DNA from: Candidatus Promineifilum breve
GTDB taxonomy: Bacteria; Chloroflexota; Anaerolineae; Promineifilales; Promineifilaceae
Length of the DNA stretch: 64,000 bases
Assembly: GCF_900066015.1 (NCBI RefSeq)
Contig: NZ_LN890655.1
Location: forward strand, 3,078,726-3,142,725
Direction: 5' to 3'
The notes under the pieces are model-generated. The model saw nothing but the letters and a program-made list of their open reading frames with translations, was not told where the DNA came from and made no database searches. This document shows, one piece after another, positions 24,226 to 31,995 of the stretch (within the stretch, counting starts at the first letter, position 1; every line of letters starts with the position of its first letter). Made by a program: the position numbers and the translations under genes.

Positions 24226-24867
24226 CTAGAGGCGCGAAAGGATTTCTTTCTTCTTCTCCTCGAACTCGGCGGGGGTGATCAGTCCGGCCTCCATCAGTTG
24301 CTTGAGCTTGCTGAGGGCCTGGACGGGTTCGTCGGCCGGGGCGGCCGTGGTGCCACCCGGCCCATAGGCGCTCAGCGGGCTGCCGGGCAGATAGACGCCG
24401 CCGGCCTCGGCCCGCTTCTCCTCCATCTGCCGCAGCCGCATCTCCTCGCGCACGTTTTCCTCCATCTGCTGGGCGATAGAGTAGAGCCGGCGCGCCTGCT
24501 CCTTCACCAGATTGTCCACCTGAATCGTCTCGCCATTGGTGACGTGGATGGTCAGGGTGGAGCGGAAGACGTTCTCCTCCAGTTCCACTGTGCGCATGTC
24601 GCGCCAGATGTAATCGGTGAATTGGGCGCGGCCGAACATATCCGGCTTGTAGTGCATGAAGCGGCGGTTGGTCAGCACGATGATTTCCGGCGTCAGATCG
24701 ATCATGATCGGCTTCTGAACGGCGATGTAGAGCGCTTCCTCGCCACGTGTCAGCAATTGGCTGAGCTTCTCATAGATGCGGGCTACCTGTTCGGGGTCTT
24801 GATCCTCGGTGATGAAGCGAGCGATCGGGTTGGTCGGGTCAATCGAGGGTTGAGGCTGATCGGTCAT
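24226..24867 (-). CDS. Bacterial PH-like domain protein with C-terminal SHOCT domain
   Basis: In this 213-aa soluble protein, residues ~35-125 (LTRGEEALYIAVQKPIMIDL, then TPEIIVLTNRRFMHYKPDMF) resemble the bacterial PH/YokE-like fold, a small barrel of unknown ligand. A charged helix follows (EENVREEMRLRQMEEKRAEA). The last ~30 residues (ALSKLKQLMEAGLITPAEFE, then EKKKEILSRL) are a textbook SHOCT motif, a short oligomerisation or membrane-associated module. No signal peptide. It is convergent with the LPETG gene across a shared terminator. Function unknown. Confidence 0.8.
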   Translation of the reverse strand: MTDQPQPSIDPTNPIARFITEDQDPEQVARIYEKLSQLLTRGEEALYIAVQKPIMIDLTPEIIVLTNRRFMHYKPDMFGRAQFTDYIWRDMRTVELEENVFRSTLTIHVTNGETIQVDNLVKEQARRLYSIAQQMEENVREEMRLRQMEEKRAEAGGVYLPGSPLSAYGPGGTTAAPADEPVQALSKLKQLMEAGLITPAEFEEKKKEILSRL

Positions 24868-25183
24868 GTCGCGTTTTCCTCCGCTGTGCAGTCGTTTTCC
24901 ATTAAGGGTGTGCTATCGCGCTACTTGTAGTCTTCGATGACGGTGGCTATTAGGCGCGACGGATTATATTGTATGTAAAATAGGCACCACTAAGCAAACC
25001 GGCGCTCTGGATCGGTTAGTTCTCCTGAAGTCCACATGAGACCCGCCGCCGCCGTTTTGGCTGCGTTTGCCAAACAGCTTCAACTTTGCTACCATACTCG
25101 TTTGCCTAAAGAAATATGAGCGCAACCGGCGCGCGTGACGAGTGACCCGGTTCTGCGATTTTCACTATCAGGAGTCTGAGTCG
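24868..25183. other. Intergenic region upstream of rplI
   Basis: This 316-bp stretch lies between divergent genes. I find no coding frame, tRNA or long palindrome. TTTGCC (25066-25071) and TACCAT (25090-25095), spaced by 18 bp, could be a weak promoter for rplI, and AGGAG near 25170 is its ribosome site. The AT-rich part at 24955-24985 may contain the promoter of the minus-strand PH/SHOCT gene. Confidence 0.4.
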
Positions 25184-25738
25184 ATGAAAGTGTTGTTGAA
25201 AGAAGACGTTGACAATCTGGGCTACGCGGGCGAGGTTCATACCGTGGCCGATGGCTTTGGCCGTAACTTTTTGCTGCCCAAGGGGCTGGCCGTGCGGGCC
25301 ACGCCCGAGGTAATGCGCCAGGCCGAAGCATGGCGCAAGCGGGCTGAGGCGCGTCGCGCCGAAATGCGCGCCGAGTATGACCTGCTGTCCGAGCGCATCC
25401 GCGCCGTGACCTTGTCCTTCACCGCCCGCGCCGGCGATAACGGCAAGCTCTATGGCTCCATCACCACCCACCAGATCGCCGACAAATTGAACCAGAAGCT
25501 GGGAACCGAGATCGACCGGCGCAAGATCGGCACGGAGCCGCTGCGTATGGTGGGCGAGCACCACATCCCGGTGCGTCTGGGTGGCGATCATCATCCCGAA
25601 TTCATCGTGACTGTGTTGCAAGAGGGCGCGCCGGTAGCGGTAGCCGCGGTGGCGCCGGCGGCGGTTGTCGTCGAAGAAGCGGCGGCCGACCTGAGCGACG
25701 AGCTGGAGCCGGAAGCGGCGGTCGAGGCCCAGGCCTGA
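25184..25738 (+). CDS. rplI: 50S ribosomal protein L9
   Basis: Residues 1-~50 carry the L9 N-terminal signature (MKVLLKEDVDNLGYAGEVHT, then VADGFGRNFLLPKGLA), which binds domain V of 23S rRNA. A long connecting helix and the C-terminal domain (ARAGDNGKLYGSITTHQIAD) follow. At 184 aa it is longer than the usual ~150 because of an Ala/Val/Glu-rich tail (~150-184). ATG 25184 is set by the conserved start and AGGAG upstream. It is not next to rpsR, ssb or dnaB here; a RodZ-like gene follows after 67 bases. Confidence 0.96.
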   Translation: MKVLLKEDVDNLGYAGEVHTVADGFGRNFLLPKGLAVRATPEVMRQAEAWRKRAEARRAEMRAEYDLLSERIRAVTLSFTARAGDNGKLYGSITTHQIADKLNQKLGTEIDRRKIGTEPLRMVGEHHIPVRLGGDHHPEFIVTVLQEGAPVAVAAVAPAAVVVEEAAADLSDELEPEAAVEAQA

Positions 25739-25805
25739 TTCGCGGCCCGCGCCGCTGAAACCGGCCGGGGACTCTGACCCGCCGGAAGGATCGATCGACG
25801 CCCGT

Positions 25806-26750
25806 ATGGACGAGATCGGACACATATTACGCGAAGCTCGCGAGAACAAGGGCCTGACTGTCGAAGACGTTCAGGCCCAGATTCGCATCAACACCCGCTT
25901 TCTGACGGCGTTGGAGGGCGGTCAATATAACGCCTTACCCTCGCCCGTGCACGTGCGCGGGTTTTTGCGCAATTATGCCCGCTTCCTGGGCCTCGACCCG
26001 CAGCCGCTGCTGGATCGCTACCTCGTGGTGCAGGGGCAAGACGCGCGCCTCGGGCCGCCGGTGGTGCAGGAGATTACCCCCGATACCCCCCTCATCGAAC
26101 GGCAAGACCAGCCTTTCTTCGATCCGGTCAACATGGAAGTGAACGGCAAGGGGTTCGAAGCCGTCACCGGCGGCGGCGGTTCGGGCGGCATTCTGCAAAT
26201 CGTCATCATTGTCGCCCTGGTGGTGGCCCTGGCGCTCATCGCCAATCGCTTCATCCCCATCCTCTTCGGCAGTGGGGATAACGGCAACATCGTCGAGGAA
26301 TTTACCTCGGCCGTGCAGGACGTGGTGGCCGACGTGACCAATGCCACGGCCACCCCCACCACGACGCCTGACGCGCCGGCCGCGGCTGCCGGCTCCAGCA
26401 GCGTCGTCGTCGGCGGCACGGAGCAGCCGATCCTCGATACTACCCGCAACAATCCCGGCGGCGCGGGCACGGCCACCCCAACCCGCCCGCCGCTGCCGGT
26501 CACACTGGACGAAATCCGCCTCAAACTCGATATCCTGGAACGGACGTGGGTCGAGGTGACCATTGACGGCAGCGTCGTCTATAGCGGCATCGCCAAGACC
26601 AACGACACGTTTGAATGGACAGCCCTCAATGAGGCCAAGATCGTCACCGGCAACGCCACGGGCGTGTTTGCGACGATCAATGATGTGGCCCTCGGCCGCC
26701 TGGGTGGCCGCGGCGAACGGCACGAAGAGGTCTGGCGGACGACACAATAA
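25806..26750 (+). CDS. RodZ-like HTH/transmembrane/DUF4115 protein
   Basis: This 314-aa bitopic protein has a cytosolic helix-turn-helix at ~3-70 (IGHILREARENKGLTVEDVQ, then RFLTALEGGQYNALPSPVHV and RGFLRNYARFLGLDP), matching RodZ/HTH_25. The membrane helix is at ~129-153 and an external Thr/Ala-rich linker follows. The C-terminal DUF4115 domain (LDILERTWVEVTIDGSVVYS ... FEWTALNEAKIVTGNATGVF) is intact. RodZ links MreB filaments to the cell-wall machinery in rods; in Chloroflexota the role may be in cell shape or regulation. It sits between rplI and rimO on the same strand. HTH tyrosine/phenylalanine contact positions to MreB cannot be confirmed. Confidence 0.85.
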   Translation: MDEIGHILREARENKGLTVEDVQAQIRINTRFLTALEGGQYNALPSPVHVRGFLRNYARFLGLDPQPLLDRYLVVQGQDARLGPPVVQEITPDTPLIERQDQPFFDPVNMEVNGKGFEAVTGGGGSGGILQIVIIVALVVALALIANRFIPILFGSGDNGNIVEEFTSAVQDVVADVTNATATPTTTPDAPAAAAGSSSVVVGGTEQPILDTTRNNPGGAGTATPTRPPLPVTLDEIRLKLDILERTWVEVTIDGSVVYSGIAKTNDTFEWTALNEAKIVTGNATGVFATINDVALGRLGGRGERHEEVWRTTQ

Positions 26751-26762
26751 CGATTGGTGGGT

Positions 26763-26805
26763 GGGTTGTTAACCCGCTCTGCGGGACGCGGGTTACCAAC
26801 CCGCG
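26763..26805. repeat. Palindromic repeat directly upstream of rimO
   Basis: GGGTT-GTT-AACCC (26763-26775) is followed by CGCGGGTT-ACC-AACCCGCG (26787-26805), a perfect 8-bp stem. The element ends five bases before the rimO start codon and leaves no room for a normal Shine-Dalgarno site. Confidence 0.8.
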
Positions 26806-26809
26806 CTAC

Positions 26810-28258
26810 ATGCACATGAGCAAAGCCAAACAGAAAAAGCAGTTCTATCTTCTCAGCCTGGGCTGTAGCAAGAACACCGTCGATTCCAACAGCATGGCCG
26901 ACCTGCTGTTGCGGGCCGGCTTCGACGCCGCCGGCGACCCCGACGACGCCGGTGTGCTCATCGTCAACACCTGCGGCTTCATCGAGAGCGCCCGGCAGGA
27001 GTCGATCGGCGCGCTGCGCGAACTGGCCGCGCTGAAGGGGCCGAATCAGTTGCTCATCGCCGCCGGCTGCATGGCCCAACGCTACGGCAACGAAGTGGTC
27101 GAGTGGGTGCCGGGCATCGACGGCGTGATCGGCACGCGGCGCTGGATGGACATCGTGCCCTTCGTGCGCGAACTGCGCCGCCGCAAGCACCCCCAGCCGC
27201 TCTACCACCTGCCCGACGAGGCGACCACCGTCGGCCGCGACGAGCACAACGTGCTGCGCGTCGCCGTGCAGGGGGCCAGCGCCTATCTCAAGATCGCCGA
27301 TGGTTGCCGTCGCCCCTGCGCCTTCTGCGCCATCCCGCAGATCAAGGGCACTCACGTCAGCCGCCCCCCGGCGGCCATCGTCGCCGAGGCCGCCCGGCTG
27401 CAAGCGGCCGGCGTGCGCGAACTGATCCTCATCGCCCAGGACACGACCGACTACGGCCACGATCTAGGGCTGAAGAACGGCCTCTCCTTCCTGCTGCGGG
27501 AGATCGCCGCCGCCGCGCCCGACATCCCCTGGATTCGCCTGATGTACGCCTACCCCGGCTACGTCACCGACGAACTGATCGAAACGATGGCGACCACGCC
27601 GCAGATCGTGCCCTATCTCGACATCCCGCTGCAACACGGCCACCGCGAGACGCTGAAGCGTATGCGCCGCCCGGCCAATATCGAATGGGTCTACGGCACG
27701 GTCGAGAAATTGCGCGCGGCCATGCCCGACATCGCCATCCGCACCACGTTCATCGTCGGCTACCCCGGCGAGACGGACGAGGAGTTCGACGGGCTGAAGA
27801 CGTTCGTCCGCGACCTGCGCTTCGACCGCGTGGGCGCGTTCACCTACTCCTACGAGGCATCGACCCCCTCGGCCACCGTGTCCTGGCAGGTGGACGAGGA
27901 CGTGAAGCAGGCCCGGCAGGCGGAATTGATGGAACTGCAACAGGCCATCTCGCTGGCCCGCAACCAGGCCCAGGTCGGCCGCGTGTTGCCGGTGCTCATC
28001 GAGGGGCACGGCGACGGCCTGAGCGTCGGCCGCACCTATCGCGACGCGCCGGAGATCGACGGGCTGGTGCTTATCCCCGGCGAGTTGCCGCTGGGCGAGC
28101 TGGTTCCCGTGCGCATTGACGGGGCCATGACCTATGACCTGACGGGGCAGCCGGTGTTTGGGGATGAAGTAATCAGTGGGCCAGTGGTCAGTGGATCAGT
28201 CAGCAGGGCCGAGAACGGGGCGGCGATCCCGTTGGCCATGTTGCCGGTCATCGAGTAG
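26810..28258 (+). CDS. rimO: Ribosomal protein S12 methylthiotransferase
   Basis: This radical-SAM enzyme adds a methylthio group to Asp89 of ribosomal protein S12. It has an N-terminal UPF0004 domain with cluster cysteines C19 (LGCSKN), C55 (VNTCGF) and C87 (AGCMAQ). The radical-SAM CxxxCxxC is at C166/C170/C173 (DGCRRPCAFC), and the IPQIKG and SRP markers plus SLARNQAQVG and a TRAM domain follow. Length is 482 aa. The start (ATG 26810 or 26816) lies at the edge of a palindrome. The C-terminus includes DEVISGPVVSGSVS, encoded by a CAGTGG-type simple repeat absent from normal RimO proteins; the catalytic domains look intact. The TlpA gene follows after three bases. Confidence 0.95.
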   Translation: MHMSKAKQKKQFYLLSLGCSKNTVDSNSMADLLLRAGFDAAGDPDDAGVLIVNTCGFIESARQESIGALRELAALKGPNQLLIAAGCMAQRYGNEVVEWVPGIDGVIGTRRWMDIVPFVRELRRRKHPQPLYHLPDEATTVGRDEHNVLRVAVQGASAYLKIADGCRRPCAFCAIPQIKGTHVSRPPAAIVAEAARLQAAGVRELILIAQDTTDYGHDLGLKNGLSFLLREIAAAAPDIPWIRLMYAYPGYVTDELIETMATTPQIVPYLDIPLQHGHRETLKRMRRPANIEWVYGTVEKLRAAMPDIAIRTTFIVGYPGETDEEFDGLKTFVRDLRFDRVGAFTYSYEASTPSATVSWQVDEDVKQARQAELMELQQAISLARNQAQVGRVLPVLIEGHGDGLSVGRTYRDAPEIDGLVLIPGELPLGELVPVRIDGAMTYDLTGQPVFGDEVISGPVVSGSVSRAENGAAIPLAMLPVIE

Positions 28259-28261
28259 GCT

Positions 28262-28804
28262 ATGCGCGCGCGGCTGGAGTGGTTCGCTCTCATCGCCCTG
28301 ACCGCCCTGGTCGGCGCGGGCTGGATCTACGTCTCGCGCGAGGCGAACACCGGGCTTGGCCCGACGCCGCTGACGACCGCGCCCTACGTGGGCAATCTGG
28401 CCCCCGATTTCACCCTGCCGACGATTGACGGGCAGGCCGTCACCCTGAGCGACTTCACCGCCGCCGGCACGCCGGTGGTGCTCAACTTCTGGGCCACCTG
28501 GTGCCCGCCCTGCCGGGTGGAAATGCCCTACTTCGAGAGCGCGGCCACACGCCACGCCGGGGAAATCGCCATCCTGGGGCTGAATCAGGCCGAGCCGGCC
28601 GAGGCCATCGCCGCCTACGCCCGCGACCACGGCCTGACCTACCCCCTACTGGTCGACGCGGATATGAAGGTCAACAATCTCTACGGCGTCCTGAACCTGC
28701 CGACGACGGTCTTCATCGACCACAACGGCATCGTCCGCGAGGTGCTGATCGGCACGATCAACCAGGGCGTATTGGCCGAGCGCATCGAGCAATTAATGGA
28801 TTGA
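28262..28804 (+). CDS. TlpA/ResA-like membrane-anchored thioredoxin
   Basis: This 180-aa protein has an N-terminal membrane anchor (FALIALTALVGAGWIYV, ~8-24) and an extracytoplasmic thioredoxin fold. The AhpC/TlpA entrance APDFTLPTIDGQAVTLSDF is followed by the active site WATWCPPC (C81/C84) and cis-Pro region NLPTTVFID. Such proteins reduce disulfides on exported proteins, often for cytochrome c maturation, or work with peroxiredoxins. It begins three bases after rimO and ends 71 bases before the Lgt-like gene, so all three are probably one transcript. The partner DsbD/CcdA is not in the window. Confidence 0.92.
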   Translation: MRARLEWFALIALTALVGAGWIYVSREANTGLGPTPLTTAPYVGNLAPDFTLPTIDGQAVTLSDFTAAGTPVVLNFWATWCPPCRVEMPYFESAATRHAGEIAILGLNQAEPAEAIAAYARDHGLTYPLLVDADMKVNNLYGVLNLPTTVFIDHNGIVREVLIGTINQGVLAERIEQLMD

Positions 28805-28837
28805 CGGCCGACTACCGACCGCCGAAGGAAAATCACC

Positions 28838-28874
28838 CCTGCACCCCTGCACCCCTGCACCCCCGCTCCCCTGC
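28838..28874. repeat. Short tandem repeat of CACCCCTG before the Lgt-like gene
   Basis: Four CACCCCTG-like units followed by GCTCCCCTGCC run up to the start codon at 28876. The region lacks a purine-rich ribosome site, so the start may depend on coupling or on a leader made of this repeat. Confidence 0.75.
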
Positions 28875-28875
28875 C

Positions 28876-29604
28876 ATGCTTCCCTACCTCAACCTCGGCC
28901 CCATCGGCTTGCCCACCGCCCCGCTGATCTACCTGCTGGGCGTCTGGCTGGCCCTGTTTGCCGTGGATCGGGCGGCGCGGCGGCTGGGGCAGGCGCCGGA
29001 GCCGATCTATGGCGTGGCCGCGGCGATGCTGCTGGGCGGGTTCGTCGGCGCGCGGCTGGTCTTCGTGGCCCTCTATTGGTCATCGTTCGACGATAATCTG
29101 CTGGGCATCGTCTGGCCGCTGACCAGCGGCTATCACGCCGCCGGCGGGGTGGTCATTGGGCTGGCGGCGGGGTTCTTCTACGGCCGTTGGCGGCGGTTGG
29201 CGTTGTGGCCGGCGCTCGACGCGCTGGCGCCGGGCCTCATCGTCTTTCTCATGGCCGTCAGTCTGGCCGACTTTCTGGGCGGCGCGGGCTACGGCTCGTT
29301 GACTGCCATGCCGTGGGGCATCAACCAGTTCGGCGTGCGGCGGCACGCGGTGCAGTTGTATGAAGTGGCCGCCGGGTTGGCGGCGTTGGGCGTGTGGTGG
29401 GCGGCCACGTCACCGCGGCTGGCCGGCCGGCCGGGGCGGCCGGCCCTGCTGGCCGTGGCCGTCTATGCCGCCGGGCGGTTGTTTGTGGATGCGTTCAAGG
29501 AGACCACGCCGCTGACGAGTGGAGGGTTCCATGTCGTGCAGATTGTGGCGTTAGCGCTCGTTTTATTGATGTTCCTCATGTTGGCGCGACCATCTTTAAG
29601 ATAG
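28876..29604 (+). CDS. Lgt-like prolipoprotein diacylglyceryl transferase homologue
   Basis: This 242-aa membrane protein has about seven hydrophobic helices. GGFVGARLVFVALYW corresponds to the Lgt G-x-R-x-x-Y segment, and GVRRHAVQLYEVAAG matches the RH-P-x-QLYE catalytic-loop region. LFVDAFKETTPLTSGGFHVV fits the C-terminal Lgt helix with its conserved Glu/Asp-Arg pattern. Lgt attaches diacylglycerol to the lipobox cysteine of lipoproteins, at least three of which are encoded in or near this window. The protein is more divergent than canonical Lgt and the conserved Tyr is replaced by Phe, so it may be a paralogue. ATG 28876 follows a repeat. Confidence 0.75.
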   Translation: MLPYLNLGPIGLPTAPLIYLLGVWLALFAVDRAARRLGQAPEPIYGVAAAMLLGGFVGARLVFVALYWSSFDDNLLGIVWPLTSGYHAAGGVVIGLAAGFFYGRWRRLALWPALDALAPGLIVFLMAVSLADFLGGAGYGSLTAMPWGINQFGVRRHAVQLYEVAAGLAALGVWWAATSPRLAGRPGRPALLAVAVYAAGRLFVDAFKETTPLTSGGFHVVQIVALALVLLMFLMLARPSLR

Positions 29605-29610
29605 TCCAAT

Positions 29611-30087
29611 TTATTCATCTCCCAACACACACAACATCTGCCGAATCTCCCCCAAATGGTGTGCCGTATGGACGACGATGGCTACCGCGCCGCCGACGCG
29701 GTGGTCGCTGTCCCACGAGTCAAAGCCTTCCATCGTCCGGCGCACACGGGCGTAGCTCTCGCGCAGGCTCATCTTGAGCGATTCCCACTCCTCAGCCGAC
29801 ACCGCGCCGACCTGCCAACTCGATTGCCAATCCACATCCTTCTGTGGTGCTTCCAGCATGTAGCCTTCCAATATATCCAGATAGAAGCGCACGTGGTTGA
29901 CCTGCGCCGCCAGCGTGGCGCAACGGCCGCTGCTGGCCCGCGATGCCTGCCCGGCGCTGATGCCGTCCAGCGTCTCGAAGAGCGACGTCCCGCGATCCAG
30001 ATAGATGCCATGGACGCTCTCGAACGTCTCGGACAGCAGGCCGAAGAGGGTATAGGTGAAGCGTTCCTGGGGGATGGTTACGGTCAT
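29611..30087 (-). CDS. DinB-family four-helix protein
   Basis: This 158-aa protein matches the DinB/YfiT-like metal-binding four-helix bundle. The N-terminal helix carries ERFTYTLFGLLSETFESVHG, a middle His lies in AAQVNHVRFYLDI, and a C-terminal pair lies in VVHTAHHLGEIRQML. These three positions form the typical metal site (His, His/His). Members act as thiol-dependent transferases or stress-linked enzymes, with substrate unknown. It is convergent with the Lgt-like gene seven bases away and downstream of the PIN/Phd pair (44-base gap). Confidence 0.85.
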   Translation of the reverse strand: MTVTIPQERFTYTLFGLLSETFESVHGIYLDRGTSLFETLDGISAGQASRASSGRCATLAAQVNHVRFYLDILEGYMLEAPQKDVDWQSSWQVGAVSAEEWESLKMSLRESYARVRRTMEGFDSWDSDHRVGGAVAIVVHTAHHLGEIRQMLCVLGDE

Positions 30088-30131
30088 AAAGAACTCCTTG
30101 GAATTGGTTGTTGGTCGTTTAGCGCCGGCCG

Positions 30132-30575
30132 CTAGTTGTTAGGTGGCGGCTGGGACGCCAGCAGGGCCGCAAATTGAATCGACGTGATGATGGCGACGTC
30201 GGCGATTCTTTTCAGGACAAGCAAGTCCTTGTCTCCCGTCACCAAATAGTCGGCATCGCCAATGACGGCATAAGCGAGCAGGTAATCGTCTTTGGCATCA
30301 CGGCCGATGGCCGGAATGGTCTGCTCAATTACCGGCACTATCTCAGCCGAGGATTGGAGTAATTTTCTGAAGAGATTCCACTGTTCCGGTTTGATTCTAC
30401 CCGCCAGATGCGGCCGGTTGGATATGACTTCAGTGAGTTCATCCATTACGGCCTCGGGCAAAAGCAATGTGAACTTCCCTTGCTGAAATGCCTCAAAGAT
30501 CGCGTGAATTGATCCCGGCTGATGGGGGGTCAGGAGGTAACTCACGTAGATGTTATTATCGAGGAGCGCTCTCAT
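30132..30575 (-). CDS. PIN-domain toxin of a PIN/Phd toxin-antitoxin pair
   Basis: This 147-aa PIN domain has first acidic cluster RALLDNNIYVSYLL (Asp6; the usual DTN is DNN), second MDELTEVISN (Glu), third RDAKDDYLLAYAVIGDADYLV (Asp-Asp) and fourth TGDKDLLVL (Asp). This order, with RDxxDD and TGDxDLL, identifies the 'putative toxin, PIN family' group (COG1569). The start overlaps the antitoxin stop by four bases. Expected activity is Mg-dependent RNA cleavage. No signs of decay are seen. Confidence 0.87.
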   Translation of the reverse strand: MRALLDNNIYVSYLLTPHQPGSIHAIFEAFQQGKFTLLLPEAVMDELTEVISNRPHLAGRIKPEQWNLFRKLLQSSAEIVPVIEQTIPAIGRDAKDDYLLAYAVIGDADYLVTGDKDLLVLKRIADVAIITSIQFAALLASQPPPNN

Positions 30576-30913
30576 GCTGCGCCCGACCGCTCAAAGTGAA
30601 TCTTGCCTTTGGCTTCAAGCTGGTCGATTGCCGCGCGGGTAATCTCGTCGGCCAGCGCCTCCGCCTGCTCATAAGATAAATCTTCATTTTGGGCCTGGAC
30701 TTCGCGGGCGATCTCTTGTAATTCAGCGATGATCGCCGCCCGGCGGGCGCGTTCCTTCAATTGCCGCAGCTCTTCGTATTCCTTGTAGGGCACGATAACT
30801 ACCTGCGGATAGCCGCGGCTCTGGATGATCACGTCGTCGCCGGTTTTCACCGCCCACTTCATCAGGTCGCTCAATTTCGCTTTGGCTTCCGTGGCCGATA
30901 CCGATCGGGTCAT
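30572..30913 (-). CDS. Phd/YefM-family antitoxin
   Basis: This 113-aa protein begins with the Phd/YefM DNA-binding fold (TRSVSATEAKAKLSDLMKWA, then DVIIQSRGYPQVVIVPYKEY). A long charged helix that would wrap the PIN toxin follows (ERARRAAIIAELQEIAREVQ). It is the first gene of the pair. The AT-rich stretch 30920-30975 upstream is the likely operator and promoter region, although I see no clean inverted repeat. Pairing of Phd antitoxins with PIN toxins is common in Chloroflexota and Cyanobacteria. Confidence 0.85.
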   Translation of the reverse strand: MTRSVSATEAKAKLSDLMKWAVKTGDDVIIQSRGYPQVVIVPYKEYEELRQLKERARRAAIIAELQEIAREVQAQNEDLSYEQAEALADEITRAAIDQLEAKGKIHFERSGAA

Positions 30914-31032
30914 CGCATCACCTAATTCCGGTTTGTTAACTTATGAAATATCTATTACGATGGTTATTATACTGGTCGATTGAAGAGTTGTCTAGTAGGC
31001 GACTATGTAACACAGGTATGGGAATTTGACGC

Positions 31033-31063
31033 TTGACATTCACGCAACGTCATAGTTTATTAT
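31033..31063 (+). promoter_or_regulatory. MerR-type promoter with 19-bp spacer and operator dyad
   Basis: TTGACA (31033-31038) and TATTAT (31058-31063) are separated by 19 bp, the long spacing typical of promoters activated by MerR proteins. The spacer contains TGAC...GTCA half-sites. The promoter is 23 bp upstream of the TipA-type regulator start and is presumably its autoregulatory target. Confidence 0.75.
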
Positions 31064-31085
31064 CTGTATCAATGGGGCATGACTG

Positions 31086-31838
31086 ATGGGCTACAGTGTA
31101 AGACAACTGGCAAAGCTGGCCGGCGTGACGCCGCGCACGCTGCATTACTATGACGAGATCGGTCTATTGCCGCCGTCATCGGTGGGCGCGAATGGCTATC
31201 GCGCCTACGATGAGGCCGCCGCGCTGCGGCTGCAACAGATCTTGTTCTATCGTGAGTTGGCGCTCAGCCTGGATGACATCGGCGAATTGCTGCAGCGGCC
31301 CGATTTCGACGTGGCGGCGGCCCTGCGCGGCCATCGCGCGGCCCTACAGTCGCGCGCCGGCCGCCTGTCGCAACTCATCCAAACCGTCGATAAGACGATT
31401 CTACACCTGGAAGGCAAGATTGAGATGAACACCAAGGATTTATTTGAAGGATTCGACGAGGCCACCCAGGCCCGCTATGAGCAGGAGGCGGCCGACATGT
31501 ATGATCCCCAGATCGTCAGCGAATCGAGCCGGCGCTGGCAGAGCTACGCGGCCGAGGACAAGGCGCGGATCATGGCCGAGGGCGGCGCGGTCTATCTCGA
31601 ACTGGCGGCGCTGCTCGGCCGCGAGCCGGGCGATGCCGCGGTGCAGGCCGTCATCACCCGCTGGCACCAGCACATGCGCTCCTTCTACGAGCCGACGCCG
31701 GAAATCCTGCGCGGGCTGGGCCAGGCCTACGCCGCCAATCCGCAGTTCGCCGCCTTCTTCCAGACGCTCCAACCCGACCTGCCTGACTTTATGCGCCGGG
31801 CGATTGACCATTACGTAGAGCGATTGCCGACCGCCTGA
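31086..31838 (+). CDS. MerR-family regulator of TipA type (TipAS ligand domain)
   Basis: Residues 1-~70 form a MerR winged helix (YSVRQLAKLAGVTPRTLHYY, then DEIGLLPPSSVGANGYRAYD). A coiled-coil dimerisation helix follows (~85-115). Residues ~120-250 match TipAS, the antibiotic-binding domain: NTKDLFEGFDEATQARYEQE, ADMYDP and FYEPTPEILRGLGQAYAANP. TipA regulators bind thiopeptide or other hydrophobic drugs and activate resistance genes and their own promoter. The promoter at 31033 has the expected 19-bp spacing. A strong hairpin terminates the gene, so the regulon's targets are elsewhere, unless the GAP-family gene downstream is included. Confidence 0.9.
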   Translation: MGYSVRQLAKLAGVTPRTLHYYDEIGLLPPSSVGANGYRAYDEAAALRLQQILFYRELALSLDDIGELLQRPDFDVAAALRGHRAALQSRAGRLSQLIQTVDKTILHLEGKIEMNTKDLFEGFDEATQARYEQEAADMYDPQIVSESSRRWQSYAAEDKARIMAEGGAVYLELAALLGREPGDAAVQAVITRWHQHMRSFYEPTPEILRGLGQAYAANPQFAAFFQTLQPDLPDFMRRAIDHYVERLPTA

Positions 31839-31842
31839 AAGG

Positions 31843-31889
31843 GACCTGACAGGCCGCGAGCGAACTCCCGTTCGCCGACCTGTCAGGTC
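31843..31889. terminator. Hairpin terminator / palindromic repeat
   Basis: GACCTGACAGG (31843-31853) and CCTGTCAGGTC (31879-31889) form an 11-bp outer stem. GCGAAC/GTTCGC forms an inner stem. TTCTTG follows, so termination of the MerR gene is likely. Confidence 0.7.
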
Positions 31890-31915
31890 TTCTTGTCTGT
31901 TTTCATCCCCCTATA

Positions 31916-31924
31916 TGCTATAAT
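31916..31924 (+). promoter_or_regulatory. Extended -10 promoter of the GAP-family gene
   Basis: TGCTATAAT is a perfect extended -10 box about 72 bp before the start at 31996. A -35 candidate, TTGTCT (31893-31898), lies with a long 20-bp spacer. Confidence 0.6.
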
Positions 31925-31995
31925 GCCGCCCGAAGGAGAGATCGATCCGGCATTGCCCTTAAAACCCTTTCATCGATCTCCTCAAGGAAGGCGAC

